Positions 14,654 through 21,894 of a stretch of DNA of 25,561 nt are shown here, one piece after another. The notes beneath the pieces were generated by a model. That model made no database searches. It saw nothing but the letters and a program-made list of their open reading frames with translations, and was not told the origin of the DNA. The stretch is from MGBC102946 sp022793145. GTDB lineage: Bacteria; Bacillota_I; Bacilli_A; RF39; UBA660. Every line of letters starts with the position of its first letter. Position 1 is the stretch's first letter. The stretch is taken from positions 1 to 25,561 of the forward strand of contig CANEDJ010000020.1 of assembly GCA_947426265.1 (NCBI GenBank), read 5' to 3'. A program made the translations under genes and the position numbers.

Positions 14654-15427
14654 GTTTTCATTAAATCTTTCCATACCATCTGAGAAATCACCAACTAATT
14701 CATTAAACTTCAATAAATTATTCGTTAATTCACTCATATCACTTTCGTATTTAATGCGATCAAGTTCTAATTGACGTTTCTCTTCTTCTATGTTTTCTCT
14801 CTCTAGACGAAGACTAACTTCTAATGTTTCTAATTCAGAGCGTTTTTCTTGCAATTCTTCCATTTCTTTATTTCTTTCTTGTTTGATTTTAGCAAGTTCC
14901 TCTCTCTTTTGCTCTTCAAAATTTGACTTATCCTGTTCCCATTTTTTTTGTGCTATTTTTAAATTGTTTATTTCAGCTTCTATCTCATTCTTTTTTGATT
15001 TTAATTTTCCATAAACTTCTTCTTTATAGGCATCAATTTTTTTCTGGGCTGCCACTTTTTTAAGTTCGAAATCTTCTTTTTCTCTTTTGAATTGCTTATA
15101 CTTTTCTTCTATTTTAAGCTTCATTTCCATATTTCTATGGAAAATATTAGTTGCTTCTTTTACATTATTATTAGCCATTTTGAAAATGTTATTGATATCT
15201 GTTTCATTAGGAAGCGATTTATTTTCTTCTAATGTTTCTGCGCTCAAACTCACCTGCTCATTTGACTCTTCTAATTCTTCAGGCTTTCCAGTTTCAAGAT
15301 CAAAATCAGTTGACTCTGATATTTCTTTTAATTCTTCATTATCAACTGATTTATCTTCTTCATTTTCTTCTAACACTACTGGTTCTTCTAATAAAAAATC
15401 ATTCACTAGCAAATCTCTATTCTTCAT
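14639..15427 (-). CDS. Acidic coiled-coil protein, 262 aa
   Basis: The N-terminal third is very acidic and probably disordered (LEENEEDKSVDNEELKEISE). From about residue 95 to 230 there is a long, highly charged coiled coil (EELAKIKQERNKEMEELQEK and similar). The C terminus, LLKFNELVGDFSDGMERF, resembles the end of the 287-aa neighbour (VARFKELVSQFNSGF), so the two are paralogs or partners. There is no membrane segment. It starts 12 bases after the 287-aa gene, with only a weak ribosome binding site, and shares its transcript. A filament or scaffold role is a guess from architecture alone. Confidence 0.82.
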   Translation of the reverse strand: MKNRDLLVNDFLLEEPVVLEENEEDKSVDNEELKEISESTDFDLETGKPEELEESNEQVSLSAETLEENKSLPNETDINNIFKMANNNVKEATNIFHRNMEMKLKIEEKYKQFKREKEDFELKKVAAQKKIDAYKEEVYGKLKSKKNEIEAEINNLKIAQKKWEQDKSNFEEQKREELAKIKQERNKEMEELQEKRSELETLEVSLRLERENIEEEKRQLELDRIKYESDMSELTNNLLKFNELVGDFSDGMERFNENKTEE

Positions 15428-15439
15428 TCATACAATCCA

Positions 15440-16303
15440 CTATTTATTTTCTGAAGGCAATTGTGAGAATCCAGAATTAAATTGAGACACTAACTCTTTG
15501 AAGCGAGCAACGCTTTGTGATAAATTACTATTTCCTAATTCAAGCTTTTTCTCTTCTAACTGTTTATATTTTTCAAATTGTTCTTGTTGTGTTTCCAATT
15601 CTCTTTGTGAAGCTTTGATACTTTCTTCTGATACAGTTCTCTCTTTTTCAAATTGTTCTCTACCTTGATCTAACTTGATTTTTTCATTCTTTAATTTTTC
15701 TTCTTCTAATTGTTTGTACTTTTCAAATTGTTCTTTTTCAAGTGCAAATCTTTCTTTTTCGGCTTCTAAAGATTGTTTAGCAAGACTAATTTCTGTTCTT
15801 GTAGCATCACAATCAGCATTAAATTTTTCTTCCTCATTTTGAATTCTAATTTTCTGTGTTTTTACATAATCATTAATTTGATCTTTTTCTGCTTGAAGAG
15901 CCTTTTTTTGTTCATCAACATAGCGCCCAAAATCTGTCTTTTCTTGTTCCATTTTCTCCTTTAATTCAGATAATAGATTTTCATTGTTATTAATTGATTT
16001 TTTTCTTTCAATTAATTCAGTGATAAGACTGTTTGCTCCCGCCACATCACTATAAAGACTGTCAAACAATTGATCAAAATTAGAAGTATTTCCTTCAGTA
16101 GCTCTTTCTCTACTTTCAGAATTTCCAGATCCAAAACTAGGCAACTCAAAATTACCATTAAATGATTCATTTGATGCATCATCTAAATCAAGAGATGGTC
16201 CAGATTCTTCTACATTATCAAAAAAATCTTCATTCATTGCATCAATCAATTCATTTTCAGGAGTTTCTACTGGTATAGTTTCATTCATTAATTCTTCTTT
16301 CAT
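15440..16303 (-). CDS. Acidic coiled-coil protein, 287 aa
   Basis: The first 90 residues are acidic, Ser/Asn-rich and likely disordered (ENELIDAMNEDFFDNVEESG). Then comes a short conserved-looking helix (FDQLFDSLYSDVAGANSLI) and a long coiled coil at about residues 115-265. The coil holds a near-perfect internal repeat, EQFEKYKQLEE(E/K)KL, seen twice, encoded around 15713-15742 and 15559-15588. It ends VARFKELVSQFNSGFSQLP, matching the tail of the 262-aa neighbour. GGGGAAG precedes the ATG. It is the first gene of a two-gene operon and lies downstream of the sigma-factor gene's terminator. Function is unknown; a cytoskeleton-like or cell-pole scaffold is possible. Confidence 0.82.
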   Translation of the reverse strand: MKEELMNETIPVETPENELIDAMNEDFFDNVEESGPSLDLDDASNESFNGNFELPSFGSGNSESRERATEGNTSNFDQLFDSLYSDVAGANSLITELIERKKSINNNENLLSELKEKMEQEKTDFGRYVDEQKKALQAEKDQINDYVKTQKIRIQNEEEKFNADCDATRTEISLAKQSLEAEKERFALEKEQFEKYKQLEEEKLKNEKIKLDQGREQFEKERTVSEESIKASQRELETQQEQFEKYKQLEEKKLELGNSNLSQSVARFKELVSQFNSGFSQLPSENK

Positions 16304-16381
16304 TCTATCTTCCCCTTTTTCTTTTATGCTAGAGTTTCTCCTTACTCTACACTATAACATCGTTATTATAACATTTTTTGT

Positions 16382-16413
16382 AAAAAAAAGAAAGACTTAA
16401 TTTTCTTTTTTTT
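16382..16413 (-). terminator. AT-rich terminator after the sigma-factor gene
   Basis: A 12-bp, almost all A-T hairpin (16382-16393 with 16402-16413, loop GACTTAAT) overlaps the TAA stop at 16412-16414. Its own distal arm supplies the T tract on the minus strand. Confidence 0.6.
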
Positions 16414-17059
16414 ACTTATTTGTCATTTTTTTTAATTTTGATCTAATTTTTTGTACTACATTATCTACTTTCTTCTTATTAATTCCTAACAATTTAGAGA
16501 TTTCAATGTAAGTAAAACCATTTATTCTAAGTTCTAAGATTTGTCTTTCTTGATCATTTAGCTCCTGATAAATTAAAAGCTGTAATTCTTCTTCTTCTTC
16601 ATTGTCAATCAACAGACGCTCTGGATTCATACTATTATCAGACAAAATAGAACTAATTTCAGTTTGTTCCTCTCCATTTATTTCTGTACTAATGGGAAGC
16701 GATTCATTTAATATCTTATGCTTCAATCTTTGAGCACCAATAATTGCAGATAAAATTTTACGTTCAATACACGTTTTAGCATATGTATAAAATAAAGCTC
16801 CATTTTTATCATCAAAATTATGAATCGCAAAACTAAGTCCTACCATTCCTTCTTGAACTAAATCCGAAAGTTCTATTCCAATTTTTCCTTTGGTATGATT
16901 ATACATTCTCGTCGCAGTTGCATTGATAAGTGGCTGATATTTTTTATACAATATTTCTCCAGCTTCCTCATTATGCTCTCCTATAAAAGACAACAACTCA
17001 TAGTCATTAAAATCTCTGTACTCCACGTTCTCCCTACTTTCTTTGTTTAACCGCCTCAT
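16412..17059 (-). CDS. sigH: Sigma-70 family factor, SigH-like
   Basis: A 215-aa alternative sigma factor, close to the usual SigH length. Region 2 includes KKYQPLINATA, DLVQEGMVGLSFAIHNFD and FYTYAKTCIERKI (core RNA polymerase and -10 recognition). Region 4 has LNDQERQILELRINGFTYIE and a helix-turn-helix, ISKLLGINKKKVDNVVQKIR (-35 recognition). The order mrnC-rlmB-(yacP)-sigH is that of Bacillus, which supports SigH; yacP/rae1 is missing here. The ATG at 17059 overlaps rlmB by 26 bases and has a poor ribosome binding site. An in-frame GTG at 17026, just after the rlmB stop and preceded by GGGAG, is an alternative start. In other Bacillota SigH controls early sporulation or competence; the role here is unknown. 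Confidence 0.87.
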   Translation of the reverse strand: MRRLNKESRENVEYRDFNDYELLSFIGEHNEEAGEILYKKYQPLINATATRMYNHTKGKIGIELSDLVQEGMVGLSFAIHNFDDKNGALFYTYAKTCIERKILSAIIGAQRLKHKILNESLPISTEINGEEQTEISSILSDNSMNPERLLIDNEEEEELQLLIYQELNDQERQILELRINGFTYIEISKLLGINKKKVDNVVQKIRSKLKKMTNK

Positions 17060-17729
17060 ATATCATAATCCCTGCTGCTACTGAAGCATTTAAACTATTA
17101 ATCTCACCATACATTGGAATAGAAGCAATAAAATCACAGCTTTCTTTTACCAATCGACTCATTCCACTTCCTTCATTTCCAATTACTATAGCAATTTTTC
17201 CATGATAATCTAATTTTTCAAAATCTGTTCCTTCCATATCTGTTCCCACAATCCAAAATCCTTGTCTTTTTAAATATTCAATCGTTTGTTTTAAATTTGT
17301 TACCATTGCAATCTTCATATTCTTTGCTGCTCCTGCACTCGTCTTTAAAACGGTTGCATTTACACTGACAGAACGATTTTTCGGAATTATAATTCCATCT
17401 ACTCCTGCCGCCTCAGAAGTCCTTATAATTGCCCCCAAGTTATGTGGATCTTCTAGATGGTCTAATAAAATCAAAAATGGATTTTCTTTTCCTAACAATT
17501 CTTGTAGTTCACAATATTGATAATCAGGAACTGATACAATTATACCTTGATGATTTCCATTTGCAAGTTTATCTAATTCTTTTTTTGGAAGAATTTCAGT
17601 ATTAATTTTTAAATTCTGTATAGAAGATTCTATAAAATTGTCACGAAAATGCTCCGAAATATAAATTTTATCTATTTTTTCCTTTTTTTTCAAAATTTCT
17701 GTTACTACATTTTTTCCATATACGTACAT
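17034..17729 (-). CDS. rlmB: 23S rRNA (guanosine-2'-O-)-methyltransferase, RlmB/TrmH family
   Basis: A SPOUT-class RNA ribose methyltransferase using S-adenosylmethionine. An N-terminal substrate-binding domain (MYVYGKNVVTEILKKKEKID) precedes the knotted SPOUT domain with the three family motifs: LEDPHNLGAIIRTSEAAGVDG, IVIGNEGSGMSRLV and PMYGEINSLNASVAAGI. At 231 residues it is typical. It overlaps mrnC upstream (25 bases) and the sigma-factor gene downstream, so translation is coupled. The target, assumed to be G2251 of 23S rRNA, follows from family knowledge. Confidence 0.93.
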   Translation of the reverse strand: MYVYGKNVVTEILKKKEKIDKIYISEHFRDNFIESSIQNLKINTEILPKKELDKLANGNHQGIIVSVPDYQYCELQELLGKENPFLILLDHLEDPHNLGAIIRTSEAAGVDGIIIPKNRSVSVNATVLKTSAGAAKNMKIAMVTNLKQTIEYLKRQGFWIVGTDMEGTDFEKLDYHGKIAIVIGNEGSGMSRLVKESCDFIASIPMYGEINSLNASVAAGIMIYEAVKQRK

Positions 17730-18106
17730 ACTTGTTCCTCCAATATTAAAATAATCATTTTATCCAAACGTTCAAAATTTTTTTCTAAATACCAAAATCC
17801 GATTAAAGCTTCTAGTGCTGTTGCATGTTTATAAGTTAAAATATCCGTATTTTTTGGATGTCTACTACCTTTATGATTTCTAGCACGACTCACAATAGCC
17901 AATTCTTCTTCAGTTAATAAATTCTTTTCCATCCATTCTTTTAAATAATAAGCTTGTCCCTTAGCACTTACATATTTAATTGCTTCAGCTTGTAACTCTT
18001 TTACCTTAACAATTCCTTTTTCAATTAAAAACTTTCGAACATAGATTTCATAGATGCTATCTCCTAAATAAGCCAAAGCTAATATATTAAGCTCATTTGC
18101 TTTCAT
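17705..18106 (-). CDS. mrnC: Mini-ribonuclease III
   Basis: A 133-aa RNase III catalytic domain without the double-stranded-RNA-binding domain, the form that trims 23S rRNA precursors in Bacillota. Visible are LAYLGDSIYEIYVRKFL with the catalytic Asp at about residue 16, RARNHKGSRH, and ATALEALIGFWYLEKN with the second acidic cluster. It overlaps rbgA by 14 bases upstream and rlmB by 25 bases downstream, giving a run of rRNA and ribosome maturation genes. Confidence 0.93.
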   Translation of the reverse strand: MKANELNILALAYLGDSIYEIYVRKFLIEKGIVKVKELQAEAIKYVSAKGQAYYLKEWMEKNLLTEEELAIVSRARNHKGSRHPKNTDILTYKHATALEALIGFWYLEKNFERLDKMIILILEEQVCTYMEKM

Positions 18107-18983
18107 TCAATTCCTCAATTCTATCAAATGTAATATTTTTTATAATTCCATTTTTTACATCATTCATAATAATGGCAATAACTTTATCATAATCTATTTC
18201 TCCACCTTTTACAAGGCAGCCTCTTCTTTTTCCAATGAATTCCATTGTTTCTATTACATCTTCATCTACTTTTTCTATTCCATAACGTTCTTTTAATATA
18301 TTTGGATAGTAATTTTCAAGTGTCCTTAAAATATATTCAGTTACATCGAATAGAGGAAGAATTTCTTCTTTTATGGCAGTTAAACTAGCCAAATTATAAG
18401 CGACATTCCCAATATCAATTTTAGGCCATAGTATCCCTGGACTATCTAAAAGTTCAACAGTATCACTAATACGAATCCAATTTAATTCTTTTGTTACTCC
18501 TGGACGGTTTCCTGTTCCAACAACATTTTTACCAACAAGACGATTAATAAGTGTTGACTTTCCTACATTTGGAATTCCTACTACCAATGCTCTAGCACGC
18601 TTTCTTAATAACCCTTTTTCTTTTAGCTTTTTCCATTTTTCCTCTAGCAAATTTTCTGTTAATTGAAGAATCTGTTTCTTTTCAAATTGATGTTCAATAT
18701 CCATTGCAATAACATGATAGTTCTGTTTTTCATAATATGTTATCCACCTTTTAGTTTCTAACTTATCACACAAATCATATTTTGTTAGTATCATAATCTT
18801 TGGCTTATTTTTAATAATATCATCTAAATCTCTAATTTTAGAAGAGTATGGCATTCTTGCATCTACTACTTCATATACAATATCAATCTGTTCTAAATTT
18901 TCTTTGATTAGTCTTTTTGTTTTTGCCATATGCCCTGGATACCAGTTGATATTTGTCGAATTTTGTCGATTGTTGTCATTCAT
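18093..18983 (-). CDS. rbgA: Ribosome biogenesis GTPase RbgA (YlqF)
   Basis: A circularly permuted GTPase needed for late 50S assembly in Bacillota. It begins with the signature INWYPGHMAKTKRLI. The G motifs are in permuted order: G4 LTKYDLCD (about residue 63), G1 GIPNVGKSTLINRL (about 126-139), G3 LLDSPGILWPK (about 172). A C-terminal RNA-binding ANTAR-like domain follows, to residue 296. AAGGAAGTG precedes the ATG. Its start lies only 14 bases after the end of the ART-like gene with no terminator or clear promoter between, so its expression probably depends on read-through from the accessory genes. A second, decayed copy of its first 20 or so codons lies at about 20600-20653. Confidence 0.95.
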   Translation of the reverse strand: MNDNNRQNSTNINWYPGHMAKTKRLIKENLEQIDIVYEVVDARMPYSSKIRDLDDIIKNKPKIMILTKYDLCDKLETKRWITYYEKQNYHVIAMDIEHQFEKKQILQLTENLLEEKWKKLKEKGLLRKRARALVVGIPNVGKSTLINRLVGKNVVGTGNRPGVTKELNWIRISDTVELLDSPGILWPKIDIGNVAYNLASLTAIKEEILPLFDVTEYILRTLENYYPNILKERYGIEKVDEDVIETMEFIGKRRGCLVKGGEIDYDKVIAIIMNDVKNGIIKNITFDRIEELNESK

Positions 18984-18999
18984 TTACTTCACTTCCTTT
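18925..18999 (-). repeat. Flanking direct repeat, copy A (functional rbgA 5' end)
   Basis: This segment covers the rbgA ribosome binding site (AAGGAAGTGAAGTAAATG) and about 20 codons. It is similar to copy B at about 20600-20668, roughly 70 percent identical by eye with small gaps. Shared pieces are AAGGAAGTGAARTAAATG, CAAATTCG versus AAAATTCG, and AAATATMAACTGG (encoding NINW). Same orientation; the two copies flank the RhuM/ART gene pair. Confidence 0.65.
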
Positions 19000-19465
19000 A
19001 ATTCATAGATTTATTAAGACTCCTTAATTCGTAATATTGATAAAAATCTTTATAAGTTATTGTTACCATATCACAAGGAGCTAGTTCGTCATAACATTTA
19101 TATTGATATGACTTTTCGTCTTTAATCATTTTATTGCTTTTTTCAAAAACGTAAATATATCCTACCATATTTTCGTCAATATTTACATTACTCATTGTCA
19201 TTAAAGGAAATGAGTTTGAATTTGGAATCTCAAAATCCCAAGGTAATCCTTCACTATTGGCTATTATTGTTCCCATAAAAGCATAGGGAGTAGATTTTAA
19301 GAATGATGGAAAAAGAAATATTGCAGTAGCAACATTTTCTTTGTTTCCTTTTGAATCATGCGAAGTTTGAGGAATTAATCTATCAAGTTTATATGGACTA
19401 CCATGAAATAAATATTTTGGATTATCAATATCCTGATTTAAATACTCATCCAGCTTATTATACAT
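18998..19465 (-). CDS. Possible ADP-ribosyltransferase-fold protein, 155 aa
   Basis: The product starts MYNKLDEYLNQ and contains KYLFHGSPYKLDRLIPQ (about residues 18-34), then ENVATAIFLFPSFLKSTPYAF. This 'LxHGS...L.P...' followed by 'vfaT...A..fa' layout recalls ADP-ribosyltransferase-like and related NAD-binding toxins, with His as the first active-site residue. A matching catalytic Glu (perhaps in YDELAP) is not certain, so the fold call is tentative. An in-frame GTG at 19474 is possible, but the ATG at 19465 has GGTGA at good spacing and overlaps the RhuM stop by eight bases (ATGTATAA), so it is preferred. It is tightly coupled to the RhuM gene, consistent with a toxin-antitoxin-like or effector pair. 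It ends 14 bases before rbgA. Confidence 0.7.
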   Translation of the reverse strand: MYNKLDEYLNQDIDNPKYLFHGSPYKLDRLIPQTSHDSKGNKENVATAIFLFPSFLKSTPYAFMGTIIANSEGLPWDFEIPNSNSFPLMTMSNVNIDENMVGYIYVFEKSNKMIKDEKSYQYKCYDELAPCDMVTITYKDFYQYYELRSLNKSMN

Positions 19466-20510
19466 TTTTTTCACCTACTTCAATTTTTTCAAGTTCATTT
19501 ATATATTTATCAAAATCACTAATATATATTTGATCCTGAACGATTCTATATTTTTCAAATTCGGATTCGGCTTTATCACAAGCAATTTTATGTGATATTT
19601 TACCAGCATCTTTTAAAATTTCCCTATCCGTAAGTTTAAGAAATTCATCTAACCTATTTGCCCAATCTTCCATAGTCATTGGAATATGCCTAGTTGCTCT
19701 ACTTTCTGCTAAATCAAGATAAGCAGATACAATTCTTCTTAATGAATATAATTCTTCCTCATTTAAATAATTTTTAGCAATTACAACATCACTTTTTATT
19801 ATTTTACCATTAGGTGCATCAGACCAACTTGTAAGTCCCATATGCTCTTTGTTCGCATTTGCTCTATTATATATAATTTCTGCTGCTGTATTACCTGTTA
19901 CAGCAAAATGCATTTTGTTTTGGACTTTTTTAAAAAACTCAATAGTTGTTTTAGCATTTCTATCATAATCAATACTTGTTGCATATATATCTGTTACTTT
20001 TTGATAAAATCTTCTTTCTGATAAACGTATTTCCCTAATTCTTTCAAGTAATTCATCAAAGTATTTTTCTGTTAATATTGAGCCACTATTCTTAAGTCTC
20101 TCATCATCCATAGAAAAACCTTTGATGGTGTATTCTTTAACAATTGTATTTGCCCATTTTCTAAATTGAACTGCTCTTTCATTATCTACTTTAAATCCTA
20201 ATGCAATAATCATTTGTAAATTATAATGAACTATATCTCTAGAAACACCCCTATTTCCTTCTTTTTGAACTGTTCGAAATTTTCGAATAGTTGAATCTTC
20301 AGTTAATTCATTATCACTATATATCTTTTTAATATGGTAATTTATTGTATTTATTTCTACATTATATAAAGTTGAAAGCATTTTTTGAGTAAGCCATATA
20401 TTCTCATCTTCATATCTGACTTCTATTGCTTCTCTATCATCGCCAGTTGCTGCTATAAATGTTAAATATTCGGCAGCACTAGACCTAATTGTTATATCTT
20501 TTTTTTTCAT
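19458..20510 (-). CDS. RhuM family protein
   Basis: A 350-aa protein of the RhuM (virulence_RhuM) family, first named from a Salmonella pathogenicity island and common in mobile and accessory regions; its biochemical role is unknown. Typical features are IEVRYEDENIWLTQKMLSTL near residue 30, YNVEINTINYHIKKIY, TVQKEGNRGVSRDIVHYNL and ALGFKVDNERAVQFRKWANT, the last resembling BRO/KilA-N-type DNA-binding segments. The C-terminal helical region holds TGNTAAEIIYNRANANKEHMGL and the conserved YLDLAESRATRHIPMTMEDW. AGAGG lies before the ATG. It overlaps the ART-like gene and is preceded by the decayed rbgA fragment. Full length, with no sign of breakage. Confidence 0.9.
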   Translation of the reverse strand: MKKKDITIRSSAAEYLTFIAATGDDREAIEVRYEDENIWLTQKMLSTLYNVEINTINYHIKKIYSDNELTEDSTIRKFRTVQKEGNRGVSRDIVHYNLQMIIALGFKVDNERAVQFRKWANTIVKEYTIKGFSMDDERLKNSGSILTEKYFDELLERIREIRLSERRFYQKVTDIYATSIDYDRNAKTTIEFFKKVQNKMHFAVTGNTAAEIIYNRANANKEHMGLTSWSDAPNGKIIKSDVVIAKNYLNEEELYSLRRIVSAYLDLAESRATRHIPMTMEDWANRLDEFLKLTDREILKDAGKISHKIACDKAESEFEKYRIVQDQIYISDFDKYINELEKIEVGEKNV

Positions 20511-20599
20511 TTTTTAACCTCTTTTTCTTAAATTTTAACAAAATATGTAAAAACTTATTTTAAACAAACCATTATATATAAAGGCTTTAATGATTGTTT

Positions 20600-20668
20600 T
20601 CCATTTATCCCGATACCCCAGTTTATATTTTCCGAATTTGGGCGAGTGTCCATTTATTTCACTTCCTT
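20600..20668 (-). pseudogene. Decayed 5' fragment of rbgA (direct repeat copy B)
   Basis: Read on the minus strand, this piece keeps an rbgA-like ribosome binding site and start (AAGGAAGTGAAATAAATG, ATG at 20653). The first codons read MDTRPNSENINW; the real gene reads MNDNNRQNSTNINW. After INW the match continues only with small indels (TGGGTATCGGGATAAATGG against TGGTATCCAGGGCATATGG), so the WYPGHMAK reading frame is lost. Similarity fades by about 20590. The upstream CYTH gene ends inside its ribosome binding site (TGA 20659-20661). This fits an old rbgA start displaced by insertion of the RhuM/ART pair. Confidence 0.6.
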
Positions 20669-21123
20669 ATATACCTATTTAATTCTAATAAAAATTCTTG
20701 TTCTGTTAACTTACTTAAATACTTATCAAATGCTAATGGAGAATTAGTAATTTCTTCTTTCATCCAACTTTCCATATTGTAACTGTTCATTTCATCAATA
20801 GAATTAAACTTTACCTCTACCCTAATTAATCCTTCATATTTATCTAAATACTTTTTTATAGAAATTCTATCATCATCCAAATATAAATAACTATCTCTTA
20901 TAATTTTTGAATAAGCCTCTTTTTTCAATTTATTAAATTCTTCTTCAGAAATATTTGTTTTTTCTATAACAACATTATCTTTGTCTAAAATTTCTTTTTC
21001 AAACACATTTCTTTTACTTTGTATTCTTAAATTATCATTTATATAATATCTTTCATACCTAATAGGGTTATTAATATTTACTCCATCCAATGATTGAATA
21101 ATAAATCTTCTAGTTAATCTCAT
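20659..21123 (-). CDS. CYTH-domain protein, 154 aa
   Basis: It resembles the CYTH superfamily (CyaB adenylate cyclase, thiamine triphosphatase, triphosphate tunnel enzymes), which bind triphosphates with divalent metal. Recognisable are RLTRRFIIQSL at the start, LRIQSKRNVFEKEIL, the helix ISEEEFNKLKKEAYSKIIRDSYLY, and the diagnostic GLIRVEVKFNSIDEMNSY followed by WMKEEIT and the tail ending FDKYLSKL. The N-terminal ExExK signature is degenerate, so activity is doubtful. An ATG at 21138 is possible, but the one at 21123 has GGGAGAG six bases upstream and matches the usual CYTH beginning. The frame stays open about 36 codons farther upstream without a good start. Confidence 0.75.
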   Translation of the reverse strand: MRLTRRFIIQSLDGVNINNPIRYERYYINDNLRIQSKRNVFEKEILDKDNVVIEKTNISEEEFNKLKKEAYSKIIRDSYLYLDDDRISIKKYLDKYEGLIRVEVKFNSIDEMNSYNMESWMKEEITNSPLAFDKYLSKLTEQEFLLELNRYIRK

Positions 21124-21262
21124 AATATTCTCTCCCATCTTATCTATTAAACATTCTAAAACTCTAATTAAACAATCACTTGCAGTCCTATCAACATCAA
21201 AAAAATTGATTCTAACTAATCTCCGAACTTACATTTGTACCATATTTATGCTTCCTATATTA

Positions 21263-21867
21263 TCACTTCTTTTTGATAGACTCATTTAAAGATAAATATC
21301 TTTCTTTAGTCAATACATAAAAATAATTTTCTACTAGTTCATCTAAATATGTATACTGAACCAATTTGGTTCCTTCTTGTTTTTCAAATCCCAGTTTTTC
21401 CATGATGCTGGATTACAAATTGCTGCACTTGTTACTATTTGTTCAATTTCACACTCTAAAAACATGAAATCTATCATTGCTTTTGCTGCCTCTGTGCCAT
21501 AACCTTTTCTTTGAAAGTTAGGATCAATAATCCACCCTACTCCTCGTATATTTGCATCGTTAATAGTTTCATCTTCATCATGAGCTTCATGACAAGATAA
21601 TCTGCCAATACATTCACCAGTAGTTTTTAAAAAAATACTCCATTTAAACACATCATTATCAATCGCATGTTCAATATCCTCTTCATAAAATATTTTTTGC
21701 ATGTTCCAATCTTTTAATTTTTCTCTAAATTTTGGTGATACTACCAGAAAATATCTATTAACATCTGGATTCATTAGTATTTCCCATAATTTTTTTTGTT
21801 CATTCATCGTTTGAGCTCTTAAAACTAATCTATCAGTCTCTATTGTTTTGCTTCCTAAAAATTTCAT
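21263..21867 (-). pseudogene. GNAT acetyltransferase, frameshifted
   Basis: The intact part (from 21867) is a RimJ/RimL-type GNAT N-acetyltransferase: TIETDRLVLRAQTMNE at the start, the strand WSIFLKTTGECIGRLSCHE, and the acetyl-CoA loop FQRKGYGTEAAKAMIDFMF. At NPASWKNW the frame changes and stops at 21343. The normal GNAT tail continues in another frame: MEKLGFEKQEGTKLV, QYTYLDELVENYF, to TGA at 21263-21265. The family normally reads NPASxKLMEKLGF, so a few bases seem to be lost at a repeated ATGGAAA (about 21390-21410). The gene is probably inactive, unless the indel is a sequencing error. AGAAGGAAAG precedes the ATG. Confidence 0.85.
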
Positions 21868-21894
21868 TTTTACACTTTCCTTCTCATACAGTCC

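Noticed and set aside
16320..16375. Promoter of the 287-aa coiled-coil gene
   Set aside because: Two TATAAT-like boxes are present, but neither has an acceptable -35 at 16-18 bases, so no site could be assigned.
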